64,000 nucleotides of DNA, taken from the NCBI RefSeq assembly GCF_020616335.1, contig NZ_CP085051.1:1178001-1242000 (forward strand). The letters are read 5' to 3'. The translations under genes were made by a program, and so were the position numbers. This stretch comes from Corynebacterium uberis. GTDB taxonomy: Bacteria; Actinomycetota; Actinomycetes; Mycobacteriales; Mycobacteriaceae. Shown in pieces: positions 26,769 to 35,845 of the stretch. Position 1 is the first letter of the stretch. Every line of letters begins with the position of its first letter. Below the pieces are notes generated by a model. The model saw nothing but the letters and a program-made list of their open reading frames with translations, did not search any database and was not told the origin of the DNA.

Positions 26769-28147
26769 TGCTGGTACTCCTTCGCCTGCTCCTCGCTGAT
26801 GGGGCTGAGCGCGACCTTGTCCACCCGGCGATCATCCATGAGGGTGACCTGGGCGAGCCAGCGGCCCGGGGGATCGGCCTGTAGGTCATCGAGCAGCCCG
26901 GCGCGCTGGCGGGGCAGCACCACGGTATCCCCGGCCGCGGGGATGCGCCCGAGCGTGGCCATGACCAGGCCTCCAAGCGTCTCATAGGGGCCGTCCGGGG
27001 CCTGATAGCCTAGCTCATCCGCGACGTCATCAAGTCGGGCAAGGCCGGTGACCAGCCAGGAGGTTCCCTGCTTGAGAAAGTCCTGCTCGGCGGCCTCGTC
27101 ATCGTGTTCGTCGTAGACCTCGCCGAGGATTTCCTCCACCACGTCTTCGATGGTGACAATGCCGGCGGTGCCGCCATATTCGTCGGCAACGAGGACCAGC
27201 TGCGACCCGGCCGAACGCACCGCCTTGAGCACGGCATCGCCGTCCAGGGATTCCGGCACCGCGGGGATGGGAAGCGCCAAGTCCCCCAGTTGGAGGGTGC
27301 TGCGCTGCGCGCGGGGAACCCGGAACGCATCCTTGACGTGGACGACTCCGAGCGTTTCGTCCAAGTCCCCGTCCACGACGGGGAAGCGCGAATGGCCAGT
27401 CTCTATGGCCAGGGAGATGAGCTGGTCGACCGTGTCATCGGCCTGCAACACGTCGACCGTTGAGCGGGGAGTCATCAGTTCCTCGGCGGTGGTGTGCCCA
27501 AACTCCAGGGACGCCTCTAAGACTTCCGCCGTCGTGGCATCTAGCCCCCCGGATTCGACCGAATTGCGCACCAGAGATCCTAATTCCTGCGGCGAGCGCG
27601 CAGAGACCAGCTCATCGGCCGGCTCGATGCCCATTTTGCGCACCACCCAATTAGCCGTGAAGTTGAGAAAACGAATGAACCAGGAGAAGACAAGATTAAA
27701 AGCCTGCACCGGCCGGGTGACCGCGCGGGCGACGGGCAACGGCATGGTGATGGCGATGTTCTTGGGCACGAGCTCACCAAAAACCATGGACAGCACCGTC
27801 GCGATGATCAATGCCACAATCATCGAACCCGTCTCGGCGGCCGCCGGGCTGAGCCCACACGCCATCAACAGGGGGTTGACGTAGGTAGCCAGCAGCGGTT
27901 CGGCGAGGTACCCGGTGGCCAAGGTGGTAATGGTGATTCCCAGCTGCGCGCCGGAAAGCACGAAAGATAAGTGAGAAAAGGCCCGCGAAACGGCGCGGGC
28001 GGGGGCATCACCGCGCGCCCGTTCGTGGGCTTCAACGGTTGATTTTTCCAGCCCCGTGAGCGCAAATTCGATGGCCACAAACAGGCCGGTAGAAGCTGTG
28101 AGCAGGATAAAACCGGCTAGTGAGGCGATGGCTATAACAACGTCCAT
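26765..28147 (-). CDS. CNNM/CBS/CorC-domain membrane protein, A
   Basis: A 460-aa paralogue of the next gene with the complete architecture: CNNM domain (about residues 1-190; ATGLFVAIEFALTGLEKS-type start, PKNIAITMPLPVA), CBS pair (about 215-340; HSRFPVVDGDLDETLGVVHVKD, VADEYGGTAGIVTIEDVVEEI) and the CorC_HlyC domain at the C-terminus. Usually described as hemolysin-like; the known function of relatives is divalent cation export or control. ATG 28147 is used; the open frame to 28204 has no better start and 28147 lacks a strong ribosome site, so the start is uncertain. Confidence 0.88.
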   Translation of the reverse strand: MDVVIAIASLAGFILLTASTGLFVAIEFALTGLEKSTVEAHERARGDAPARAVSRAFSHLSFVLSGAQLGITITTLATGYLAEPLLATYVNPLLMACGLSPAAAETGSMIVALIIATVLSMVFGELVPKNIAITMPLPVARAVTRPVQAFNLVFSWFIRFLNFTANWVVRKMGIEPADELVSARSPQELGSLVRNSVESGGLDATTAEVLEASLEFGHTTAEELMTPRSTVDVLQADDTVDQLISLAIETGHSRFPVVDGDLDETLGVVHVKDAFRVPRAQRSTLQLGDLALPIPAVPESLDGDAVLKAVRSAGSQLVLVADEYGGTAGIVTIEDVVEEILGEVYDEHDDEAAEQDFLKQGTSWLVTGLARLDDVADELGYQAPDGPYETLGGLVMATLGRIPAAGDTVVLPRQRAGLLDDLQADPPGRWLAQVTLMDDRRVDKVALSPISEEQAKEYQQ

Positions 28148-28222
28148 GGTGTCCGCACACAAACAAATGCGGGTGACAGTCCCTTCTTCGAGCCTATGGA
28201 ACAAGTAGTCGTTGCACAGAGC

Positions 28223-29560
28223 TTACCCGCGCCCGCGGGTCCGGCGCGTCTTCCCGCGTGCCGACGCCCCACCCGTCGCCCGCGCGCGTCGCGTCCGCCC
28301 CCGTCCGCCAGCCGATGCACGGTTGCGTGTCGCGGCAGGCTTGCGGTCACCACCCTGCTTCTTTGCAGGCGGGGCGCCGAAGGGCGGCAGGGGCTGTCCC
28401 TGCGGTTCCCGCGCCCCAGTCAGCTGCGCGAGAACCGGGCTGGTGGGGGTGACGGCGACCTGCTTGGCGGTTACGCCGGCCTTGCGCAGCAGCGCAGCGA
28501 CATCATCGACCTGGTCATCAGTAACCAGGGTGATCACCACTCCGGACTCCCCAGCGCGCGCGGTGCGCCCGGCGCGGTGGAGGTACGCCTTGTGCTCGGC
28601 CGGAGGATCGACGTGGACAACCAGGCTGACGTCGCCGACGTCGATGCCGCGCGCCGCAATGTCTGTGGCTACCAGGACCGGCACGGTCCCGTCCGAAAAC
28701 CCGGCCAGGGCCCGCTCCCGGGCGCCCTGACCCTTATCCCCATGCAGGCCCGCGGCGTTGATCCCCAGGCGGCGAAGCTTCTTTACCTGACGGTCTACCC
28801 CGTGCTTGGTGCGGACGAACAGGATCGTGCGCCCGGAGCGTGCGGCGATGCGCGCCACCACCTCGGCGCGCTCGGGCTTGCCTGCCACCCGCAGCTGATA
28901 GTGCGTCATCGTCTCCACGCTCGCACCGACTGGCGCAGTAGAGTGCGTGACCGGGTTGTGCAGGTAGCGCGCAACGAGCTTGTCCACCTCCTTGTCCAGG
29001 GTGGCGGAAAAGAGCAGCCGCTGCCCGTCGCGCGGCGTCAGGTCGAGCAGCTTGCGCACCTGCGGCAAGAAGCCCATGTCTGCCATCTGGTCTGCTTCAT
29101 CGACGGCAGTGATCTGGACATCGTCAAGAAAGAGCTTGCGCTGATTGATCAGATCCTGGGCGCGTCCCGGGGTGGCCACCAGCACGTCGACCGTGCGGGC
29201 CAAGGCGGTGATGTGGCGCTTGATGTTGACGCCCCCGACGACGTCGAGCACGCGCAGCCCCACCGCGGCGGCGGGCCTTTCCAGGCGCTGCTTCGTCTGC
29301 GAGGCCAGCTCGCGGGTTGGGGCCAGAATGAGGCCGCGCGGGTGCGCGGGGCGCGACGGCGCCCCGGCAAGACGGGCGAGCATGGGTAGCCCAAAGGTAA
29401 AGGTCTTGCCGGAACCCGTGGGCCCGCGGCCAAGGACGTCACGTCCTGCGAGGGCATCCGGGATGGCCGCGGCCTGGATAGGGAAGGGCTCAGTGATGTG
29501 CGCGTGCGTGAGCTCGCGCACAAGGGCGTCCGGTAGGCCGAGGTCGGCGAAAGTAGTCAT
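28223..29560 (-). CDS. DEAD-box RNA helicase (RhlE-like)
   Basis: A 445-aa ATP-dependent RNA helicase. Motifs in order: Q-type start (FADLGLPDALVRELTHAHITEPFPIQ), motif I GPTGSGKTF, Ia PTRELASQ, II DEADQMADMGF, III SAT, V DIAARGID and VI HRAGRTARAG. The C-terminal about 60 residues are basic and Arg/Gly-rich (NRASAGGRGRTRRARATGG), a tail that binds RNA. RhlE-type proteins help with ribosome assembly and RNA turnover, especially in the cold. It starts 36 bp upstream of the stop side of gnd's neighbour and reads in the same direction as gnd. Confidence 0.92.
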   Translation of the reverse strand: MTTFADLGLPDALVRELTHAHITEPFPIQAAAIPDALAGRDVLGRGPTGSGKTFTFGLPMLARLAGAPSRPAHPRGLILAPTRELASQTKQRLERPAAAVGLRVLDVVGGVNIKRHITALARTVDVLVATPGRAQDLINQRKLFLDDVQITAVDEADQMADMGFLPQVRKLLDLTPRDGQRLLFSATLDKEVDKLVARYLHNPVTHSTAPVGASVETMTHYQLRVAGKPERAEVVARIAARSGRTILFVRTKHGVDRQVKKLRRLGINAAGLHGDKGQGARERALAGFSDGTVPVLVATDIAARGIDVGDVSLVVHVDPPAEHKAYLHRAGRTARAGESGVVITLVTDDQVDDVAALLRKAGVTAKQVAVTPTSPVLAQLTGAREPQGQPLPPFGAPPAKKQGGDRKPAATRNRASAGGRGRTRRARATGGASARGKTRRTRGRG

Positions 29561-29599
29561 CCGCGCCAGTCTAGGCGACCTGGCCGGACGCTCGAGACA

Positions 29600-31051
29600 C
29601 TAGGCCTCTACTTCGCTGCGGTCCCCAGACCACAGCGTGTGGAAGGCGCCTTCGCGGTCCACGCGCTGATAGGTGTGGGCGCCAAAGAAGTCACGCTGGC
29701 CCTGGATGAGGGCAGCAGGCAGCCGGTCGGAGCGCAGCGAGTCGTAGTAGGACAGCGAGGAAGCGAAGACCGGGATGGGCAGGCCCAGCTGCGTGGCGGC
29801 AATGACCACGCGGCGCCAGGAGTCAACGGAGCCGCCGATCTCATCCTTGAAGTAGGGATCAAGCAGCAGCGACTCGACCTCGGGGTTGGTGTTGTAGGCA
29901 TCCACAATGCGGTTGAGGAACTGGGCGCGGATGATGCAGCCGCCGCGCCAGATGGTCGCCAGATCGCGGGGATCGACGTCCCAACCGTTTTCTGCGGACC
30001 CCGCCTTGATCTCGTCGAAGCCCTGCGCGTAGGCCACGAGCTTGGAGGCGTAGAGGGCGCGGCGGACATCCTCAACGAAGGAGTCCTTATCCGTGCCCAG
30101 GGCGGCGAAGTCGAGCAGCTGGCCCGATGGCAGGGCGGCGGCGGCGCGGCGCTGGTCGAGGGCGCCGGACAGGGCGCGAGCGAACACGGCCTCGCCGATG
30201 CCGGTGGTGGCAATGCCCAAGTCGAGCGCGGCCTTGACCGTCCAGCGACCGGTACCCTTCTGTCCTGCCGCATCCACGATGACGTCGATAAGCGGCTTGC
30301 CCGTGGCGGCGTCTTCCTGACTGAGCACCTCCGCCGTGATCTCAATGAGGTAGGAGTCCAGGTCGCCCTTGTTCCACGTGCGGAAGATCTCTGCGATCTC
30401 CTTCGGCTCCAGGCCGGCGCCGTGGCGCAGCAGGTGGTAGGCCTCGCCGATGACCTGCATGTCTGCGTACTCGATGCCGTTGTGGACCATCTTGACAAAG
30501 TGGCCGGCACCATCGGGACCGATGTGGGTGCAGCAGGCGGTGCCGTCGACGTGCGCGGAGATATCCTCCAGCAGAGGGCCGAGGGACTTGTAGGACTCGG
30601 CGGTACCACCGGGCATGATGGACGGGCCGTTGAGAGCGCCTTCCTCGCCACCCGAGATGCCGGTTCCCACGAAGTGCAGGCCGCGGGCGGAGATCTCCTT
30701 TTCCCGACGGATCGTGTCCGTGTACAGCGCGTTGCCGCCGTCGACGATGATGTCGCCTTCCTCCATGGCGTCAGCCAGCTGGGAGATGACGGCATCCGTG
30801 GCGGGGCCAGCTTGGACCATGATGATGGCCCGGCGCGGGCGCTCCAGCGAGGCGACGAAGTCCTCGATGGTCTCGGAGGCGATGAACTCGCCTTCGGTGC
30901 CGTGCTCATTGATGAAGTCGTGGGTCTTGGCGGCGGTGCGGTTGTACACGGCGACGGTGTGGCCGTGGTGGGCGAAGTTGCGTGCCAGGTTGGAGCCCAT
31001 GACTGCCAAGCCGACGACGCCGATATGTGCCAAAGAGTTCGGGTTGCTCAT
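29600..31051 (-). CDS. gnd: 6-phosphogluconate dehydrogenase (decarboxylating)
   Basis: A 483-aa enzyme of the oxidative pentose phosphate pathway, converting 6-phosphogluconate and NADP+ to ribulose-5-phosphate, CO2 and NADPH. The NADP-binding start is GVVGLAVMGSNLARN (cofactor Arg/Thr in VYNRTAAKT), and the substrate and catalytic region contains GISGGEEGALNGPSIMPGG and KMVHNGIEYADMQ. The length matches the E. coli and corynebacterial type. No Shine-Dalgarno is obvious; TAACCT (31059-31064) is seven bases upstream of ATG and could be the -10 of a leaderless transcript. A perfect GlxR-type site lies 72 bp upstream. Confidence 0.97.
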   Translation of the reverse strand: MSNPNSLAHIGVVGLAVMGSNLARNFAHHGHTVAVYNRTAAKTHDFINEHGTEGEFIASETIEDFVASLERPRRAIIMVQAGPATDAVISQLADAMEEGDIIVDGGNALYTDTIRREKEISARGLHFVGTGISGGEEGALNGPSIMPGGTAESYKSLGPLLEDISAHVDGTACCTHIGPDGAGHFVKMVHNGIEYADMQVIGEAYHLLRHGAGLEPKEIAEIFRTWNKGDLDSYLIEITAEVLSQEDAATGKPLIDVIVDAAGQKGTGRWTVKAALDLGIATTGIGEAVFARALSGALDQRRAAAALPSGQLLDFAALGTDKDSFVEDVRRALYASKLVAYAQGFDEIKAGSAENGWDVDPRDLATIWRGGCIIRAQFLNRIVDAYNTNPEVESLLLDPYFKDEIGGSVDSWRRVVIAATQLGLPIPVFASSLSYYDSLRSDRLPAALIQGQRDFFGAHTYQRVDREGAFHTLWSGDRSEVEA

Positions 31052-31122
31052 AGGTGTTAGGTTACAGCGCGGCCTCCCTGGGGTCTCGCGACACCCCGGG
31101 AAACGTACTACCTTTAACTAAA

Positions 31123-31138
31123 TGTGAGAAACCTCACA
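31123..31138 (+). promoter_or_regulatory. GlxR (CRP-type) binding site
   Basis: TGTGAGAAACCTCACA, a perfect match to TGTGA-N6-TCACA, between the divergent gnd and thioesterase genes. GlxR is the corynebacterial cAMP-responsive CRP homologue. The position relative to the two likely promoters suggests control of one or both. Confidence 0.7.
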
Positions 31139-31180
31139 CCAATCTTGCTCCGTCGCCCGCACCTGTGGTGGCATACATGC

Positions 31181-31738
31181 ATGAGTTCACTGGACATCCC
31201 CGCCACCAACACCACGCTGCGCGAGCTCATCGTCGCCGCATCCCACAACCAACTCGACGACGCCCAACTAGAACAATTCAACGTGGCACTCGGCGGCCTA
31301 GAAACCACCCTCAACCTGCGCTACACCGCCGTGGGCCCGGACCGCACAGCCGCACAATTAGCCGTGGCGCCCCGGCATTTGCAGCTCGCCGGACTCGTGC
31401 ACGGGGGAGTCTTCGCCGCAATCGCAGAATCCGTGGGATCCCTGGCCAGCATCGTCAAAGCCGGTGCTGACCGCGCAGCGGCAGCCGCGGTTGCTGCCTC
31501 CACGCCCGGCGGGCAGGGCGCACAGGGCGCGCAACAGGCAGGGCGCCGCGCCCAGATCCCGCCAGCCGTCGTGGGGGTAGACAACAACACCTGCTTCTTG
31601 CGAGCCGTCCGCGGCGGCACCATTGAAGCCACCACCAGCTGCATCCAAGCCGGGCGGACCACCCATGTCTGGGAGGTCTCCATGCACAATGAGGGGCAGC
31701 TCGCCGCTATCACCCGGTTGCGCACCATGGTGTTTTAG
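31181..31738 (+). CDS. PaaI-family hotdog thioesterase
   Basis: A 185-aa hotdog-fold thioesterase. The catalytic block is LQLAGLVHGGVFAAIAESVGSLAS, the HGG-x-x-x-x-x-x-E pattern of the PaaI/YbgC group that hydrolyses acyl-CoA, and NNTCFLRAVRGGTIEATT follows. A run of Ala/Gln-rich residues (about 85-125) is inserted between the two halves, so the protein is longer than the about 140 aa norm. ATG 31181 is favoured over the open frame from 31124, which would overlap the GlxR site. CATACA (31173-31178) just upstream would make a nearly leaderless mRNA. Divergent to gnd, as in C. glutamicum. Confidence 0.82.
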   Translation: MSSLDIPATNTTLRELIVAASHNQLDDAQLEQFNVALGGLETTLNLRYTAVGPDRTAAQLAVAPRHLQLAGLVHGGVFAAIAESVGSLASIVKAGADRAAAAAVAASTPGGQGAQGAQQAGRRAQIPPAVVGVDNNTCFLRAVRGGTIEATTSCIQAGRTTHVWEVSMHNEGQLAAITRLRTMVF

Positions 31739-31850
31739 CCTGCGGGCCGCCGGCCTGCGTGAGGCTGCGCCGGCGTGCGGGGCGCCAGCCTGCACCGGCG
31801 TGCACCGGCGGGTGCCCCCTGCCGGAACCATCATCAGGCGTGGCTACCAG

Positions 31851-32921
31851 TCAGATGTAGTGGCGCCGGTGACACACCCAGTAGATGATGGTGACGGACA
31901 GGACCATCAGTCCGATGGCCGCCGGGTAACCAAACATCCAGTGCAACTCGGGCATCTCGTCGAAGTTCATCCCATAAATTCCGGCGATGAGCGTGGGCAC
32001 CGTGATCATTCCCACCAGCACCGAAAGCCGCCTCATATCCTGGTTTTGTTGCAGGGTAATCTTTGCCACCGCCGCGTCAACCAGAGCGGTCAGCCGCTCA
32101 TCAAAAGAGGTGATCTGCTCGCGGGCGATTGCGGTGTTATCCAGCACGTCGCGGAAATGCGCGGATAGTTGGGCAGGGAGTTGGGGCTCGAGCCGGGTGG
32201 TCAGGGCCGTCAGCGCGGAAACCAGGGGAGCGACGGAATGGCGCATTTCTAGGATCTCGCGTTTGAGCATGTAGATCTGTTCGATCTGGAAATCGGAGTC
32301 TGGGGTAAAGACTTCTTCTTCAATCTCGTCGACCTCTCGCTCAAGCAGGTCTGCGATGCGCCCATATTCTTCCACGAGGTGGTCGGCGGCGCTCCACGCC
32401 AAAGCCAGCGGGCCGGTGTCCTCCAATTCCAGGTCCCGGTCCATGTGTTCCAGCAGGCCGGGGACGTCTGCCCCGTGGCGCACGGTGATGATGAAATGCG
32501 AGCCGATGAGCATCTGGAGCTCGCCGGTTTCAATGATTTCGCGCGCATCCTTGACCGCGTCTGCATCCCGGTAGGTTACCGAGCGCACGACGATAAAGAG
32601 CTGGTCGCCGTAGCGTTCCACCTTGGGGCGCTGGTGGGCGCTGACCGCATCCTCGGCGACGAGTTCATCAATGTCGAACTTCAACGCCACCCGGGCCATT
32701 TGGGTGTCGTTGGGCTCGCGCAGCGCCAGCCACACAAAACCCCCATGCGCGCGTACCTCTTCGATGGCTTGTTCAACGGTGTGTTCGCCGGGGAGGCGGG
32801 TGCCGTCGCGGAATATCCGACAGTGCTCGATAGCGCGCTCGACGGGAATGCGCAGGCGTGATTCGCGGTGCGCGCTGTCGCCGGAGGACGAGTTGCGCGG
32901 GCGGGGAAAAGTTGGTGACAC
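31851..32921 (-). CDS. corA: Magnesium/cobalt transport protein CorA
   Basis: A 356-aa CorA-type channel. The long N-terminal cytoplasmic region (residues 1-290) ends with the family helix region (LRRLSVLVGMITVPTLIAGIYGMNF), which includes the GMN signature as YGMNF, and is followed by the second helix (IGLMVLSVTIIYWVCHRRHYI). CorA forms pentamers that admit Mg2+. It is divergent from a methyltransferase gene with only 26 bp between starts, so the promoters must overlap. Confidence 0.93.
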   Translation of the reverse strand: MSPTFPRPRNSSSGDSAHRESRLRIPVERAIEHCRIFRDGTRLPGEHTVEQAIEEVRAHGGFVWLALREPNDTQMARVALKFDIDELVAEDAVSAHQRPKVERYGDQLFIVVRSVTYRDADAVKDAREIIETGELQMLIGSHFIITVRHGADVPGLLEHMDRDLELEDTGPLALAWSAADHLVEEYGRIADLLEREVDEIEEEVFTPDSDFQIEQIYMLKREILEMRHSVAPLVSALTALTTRLEPQLPAQLSAHFRDVLDNTAIAREQITSFDERLTALVDAAVAKITLQQNQDMRRLSVLVGMITVPTLIAGIYGMNFDEMPELHWMFGYPAAIGLMVLSVTIIYWVCHRRHYI

Positions 32922-32947
32922 GTCAGTCCACTATAGACTTGGGGGCC

Positions 32948-33529
32948 ATGGTTACTTGGAAAGAAATAGTGGACAACAACCCGCAGCATTCCCACAACTA
33001 CGCGCAACGGTGGCGCATGTTTGCGGCTCAGGGCCGCGACATCGTGGGAGAAGCACGGCTTGTCGACGCCCTCGCCCCCCGGAATGCACGCATCCTCGAC
33101 GCCGGATGCGGTACCGGCAGAATTGGCGGGTGGCTCGCCGAGCGCGGGCACACCGTCGTGGGCACGGACATTGATCCGTTCCTCATCGAGGTGGCCCGTC
33201 ACGATTACCCGGATGCGCGATGGGAGGTCGGGGATTTGGGCCACGACCCCATCCCGGAGGGCAATTTTGACGTTGTTGTCAGCGCCGGCAACGTCATGGG
33301 GTTTATTGATCCGCGTGACCGGCGCGCCGTGCTTGCCGCTCTTGCCGGCGCCACCGCGCCCCAAGGCCGCGTGGTCATTGGATTCGGCGCGGGTCGGGGA
33401 TGGGATTTTGCTGACTTCTTAGCCACCGCGCAGGACGTTGGCCTGCACGTTGACGCTCGCTTTGAGTCCTGGGACCTGCGCCCGTGGGGCGAGGAGTCCC
33501 AGTTCCTCGTTGCCTTGATGTCTGTCTAG
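32948..33529 (+). CDS. Class I SAM-dependent methyltransferase
   Basis: A 193-aa methyltransferase. Motif I is ILDAGCGTGRIGGWLAERG, with the acidic end of strand 2 in VGTDIDPFLI, motif II-like FDVVVSAGNVMGFID and VVIGFGAGRGW. The start ATG 32948 follows a G-rich sequence (GGGGGCC); the frame is open further upstream but that would overlap corA. Its stop overlaps the stop of the convergent transporter gene (33526-33529). Substrate unknown. Confidence 0.85.
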   Translation: MVTWKEIVDNNPQHSHNYAQRWRMFAAQGRDIVGEARLVDALAPRNARILDAGCGTGRIGGWLAERGHTVVGTDIDPFLIEVARHDYPDARWEVGDLGHDPIPEGNFDVVVSAGNVMGFIDPRDRRAVLAALAGATAPQGRVVIGFGAGRGWDFADFLATAQDVGLHVDARFESWDLRPWGEESQFLVALMSV

Positions 33530-34815
33530 GCGCCGGTGGCAACCTTGTAGATGATCGAGAGGATCGCAATGGATCCGGCGATGATGACAAACAGGTTGGA
33601 CCATTGCTTGCGGTAGGGCCGCAGCGCCGGAACCTTGTAGATGGCCACCATTGGCATGAGGTACAGCAGCGCCGCGATGACCGGGCCGGACAGCGTTTCA
33701 ATCATGTCGAGGATGCCGGGGTTGAGAATGCCGGCAATCCAGGCGCAGACAAACATGAACAGGTAGACCCACAGCTGCAGCTTGCGCTCGTTGACCGAGC
33801 GCACCCCCGCGGCGTGCAGCGCCCCACGCGCGATTGAGGCAGCACCTTCAGAGGCGCCCAGGACGTGCCCGAAGTAGGAGGACACGATCGCGGCGATGGC
33901 GATGGCAGGCGCGAAGTAGGACAAGACCGGGCTGTCAAAGACATTGGCCAAGTGGGAGAGCACCGGGACGTTTTCCGCGCGGGCATCCTGCAGACCTTCA
34001 GTGCCCAGGGCCAGGGAGCAGGACCAGACAAAGAACATGGTGAACACGGTGAGCATGATCGCCGTCGCAGCCAAGACCACGGATGCCCGCTTTGCCGCGT
34101 TGTCGCCGTGGGCGCGCTGCATGGCCAGGGAGAACTGGGAAATCGCGGGGGAGTGGTTGAACGCAAACACCAACACGGGAACGGTCAAACAGATTGCTCC
34201 GGCAATGGCCCACACGCCCGCCGAGGGAGACCCGGAGAAGGCGGAGAAGTCCCAGCGCGGGATGAGGTAGATGGAGATGCCCGCCAGCAGCACGATGAGC
34301 GGGTAGACCAGAGCCTGGGTGACGGCCAGCATGAGCTTCTCGCCGAAAACGAGGACCAGGGTCATCACACCGATGAGCACGCCGGACAACAGGACACGGT
34401 TGACGTGTGGCCCGTTGAACTGGTGCACGATGAGGCTATCGACGGTGTTGGTGATGGAGACCCCGTAGATCAGCACGATGGGGAAGATCGCCATGAAGTA
34501 CAGGAAGGTCACAGCCCAGCCGGCGACGTCGCCGAAGTAATCGCGGGCGACCAGGGTGATGTCTTCGCCTTTGCGGGGAGACACGCACACCATGCGCGCC
34601 ATGGCGCGGTGGGCGAAGTAGGTCATGGGGCCAATGAGGATGGTGGCTACCAGAAGGGGCCACAGGCCCTTGCCTCCCGCGTTCATGGGGAGGAAGAGGA
34701 TGCCGGCACCCACAGCGGTACCGAACAGTGAGATTGCCCAGCTGGCGTCGACGCCGCGGGCAGGGGTGTCAGTGGTGACATCTGCCGGGGTGGTGGCAGG
34801 AGAGGTCGTGGACAT
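33526..34815 (-). CDS. HAAAP-family amino acid transporter (SdaC/TdcC-like)
   Basis: A 429-aa, about 11-helix carrier of the hydroxy/aromatic amino acid permease family. The start of the first helix, SLFGTAVGAGILFLPMNAG, matches SdaC/TdcC-type serine and threonine permeases. SRKGEDITLV, VFAFNHSPAISQFS and HVLGASEGAASI are further family blocks. E. coli TdcC and SdaC are used in serine/threonine fermentation, which ends in pyruvate formate-lyase; here the gene follows the split Pfl operon in the same direction, after a hairpin. Amino acid specificity is inferred. Confidence 0.85.
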   Translation of the reverse strand: MSTTSPATTPADVTTDTPARGVDASWAISLFGTAVGAGILFLPMNAGGKGLWPLLVATILIGPMTYFAHRAMARMVCVSPRKGEDITLVARDYFGDVAGWAVTFLYFMAIFPIVLIYGVSITNTVDSLIVHQFNGPHVNRVLLSGVLIGVMTLVLVFGEKLMLAVTQALVYPLIVLLAGISIYLIPRWDFSAFSGSPSAGVWAIAGAICLTVPVLVFAFNHSPAISQFSLAMQRAHGDNAAKRASVVLAATAIMLTVFTMFFVWSCSLALGTEGLQDARAENVPVLSHLANVFDSPVLSYFAPAIAIAAIVSSYFGHVLGASEGAASIARGALHAAGVRSVNERKLQLWVYLFMFVCAWIAGILNPGILDMIETLSGPVIAALLYLMPMVAIYKVPALRPYRKQWSNLFVIIAGSIAILSIIYKVATGA

Positions 34816-34916
34816 GGATGGTCCTTGCTATAGAAGCTTGTCGGTGCAACTAATTGTGTGTCGCCGACACGGTAGCCACCCACGTCCACGGTGCAACGTG
34901 CGTTACTCAGGCTCAA

Positions 34917-34951
34917 GGAGGTCTCGCCTTCACGTGAAGAGCGACACCTCC
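34917..34951 (-). terminator. Long hairpin between pflA and SdaC-like gene
   Basis: GGAGGT (34917-34922) pairs with ACCTCC (34946-34951) and the inner part holds the palindrome CTTCACGTGAAG (34928-34939). It lies six bases past the pflA stop, with CTTG after the stem on the minus strand, so it may act as an attenuator or processing site rather than a strong terminator. Confidence 0.5.
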
Positions 34952-34957
34952 GCAAGG

Positions 34958-35830
34958 TTAATAGACAGTCAACCCTCTCGCACGGAAAATCTGCCTACAC
35001 TGCTCCACCTGTTCGGGCGGGGGCGGGGAGACGTCTTCCAATGTGTAGTGCATCCCCAGTTCGCGCCATTTGTCGGCGCCCATGTTGTGGAAGGGGAGTA
35101 CCTCAACTCTGTCGACAGTGCCCTTCCATCTGGCCACGATGTCAGCCGCGGCCTCGATGTTGGACACCTCGTCGGTCAGGCCCGGAACCAGCACGTAGCG
35201 CACCCAGGTGTGCTTGCCGGCTTGATGCAGCCTGTCTCCAAAGTCGATGGTGGGCTGCAGGGGGCGTCCGGTGACCGCTTGATAGGTCTCCGAGTTTCCG
35301 GACTTCACGTCCAGCAGCACCAGGTCAATGTTGTCTAGGTCCTCGTCGGTGAGTCGTGAACCGAGGAAGCCCGAGGTGTCGATGCAGGTATGAATGCCCG
35401 CATCATGCACGGCCCGCAGCAGGCGGCGCGTGAAAGCGATCTGGAAGAGAGGCTCCCCGCCGGAGACGGTCAACCCGCCCCCGGAGGCGCTGAAGACGGT
35501 GCGGTAGCGCTTGATCTTGGAAACGATCTCATCGATCTGCTCCAAGGTCCCCGTCTTCATCTCCATTGTGTCGGGGTTATGGCAGTACTGACACCGCAAC
35601 GGACACCCGGACAGGAACAACGTCATGCGCGTTCCAGGTCCATCCACAGCGGTGACAATCTCCCACGAGTGAACGAGGGCGATGTCGCCTCTGCGGCGCG
35701 CCTCCATGAGCTCAGGGCGCGACAACTCATCGGCAAGATCCTCGCCTGAGTTGATCCCCTGGGCCACGCCACGGACTTTTTGTCCGATCTCTGGGGCGAG
35801 CGTGACCACGCCACTGATGCCGTCAGCCAT
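34958..35830 (-). CDS. pflA: Pyruvate formate-lyase activating enzyme
   Basis: A 290-aa radical SAM enzyme that generates the glycyl radical on pyruvate formate-lyase. The [4Fe-4S] motif CPLRCQYC (CxxxCxxC) is at residues about 70-77, followed by the HNPDTM sequence seen in PflA proteins and the GG motif in SGGEPLFQ. VLLDVKSGN and RYVLVPGLTD are other blocks. The N-terminal about 45 residues are longer than in E. coli PflA (246 aa) and have no recognised domain. It starts 15 bp after the stop of the glycyl-radical gene, with TAGGAGA upstream, so it is the third gene of the pfl operon. Confidence 0.93.
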   Translation of the reverse strand: MADGISGVVTLAPEIGQKVRGVAQGINSGEDLADELSRPELMEARRRGDIALVHSWEIVTAVDGPGTRMTLFLSGCPLRCQYCHNPDTMEMKTGTLEQIDEIVSKIKRYRTVFSASGGGLTVSGGEPLFQIAFTRRLLRAVHDAGIHTCIDTSGFLGSRLTDEDLDNIDLVLLDVKSGNSETYQAVTGRPLQPTIDFGDRLHQAGKHTWVRYVLVPGLTDEVSNIEAAADIVARWKGTVDRVEVLPFHNMGADKWRELGMHYTLEDVSPPPPEQVEQCRQIFRARGLTVY

Positions 35831-35845
35831 TGTGCCTGATCTCTC

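Noticed and set aside
28148..28204. Longer N-terminus for the CNNM/CBS protein A
   Set aside because: It would start at TTG and add polar Cys-containing residues before the first membrane helix, which paralogue B lacks.
34928..34939. CTTCACGTGAAG, similar to the core of a ParB-binding parS site
   Set aside because: Only about 10 of 16 positions fit the parS consensus TGTTTCACGTGAAACA, and the sequence is the tip of a longer hairpin between pflA and the transporter gene.
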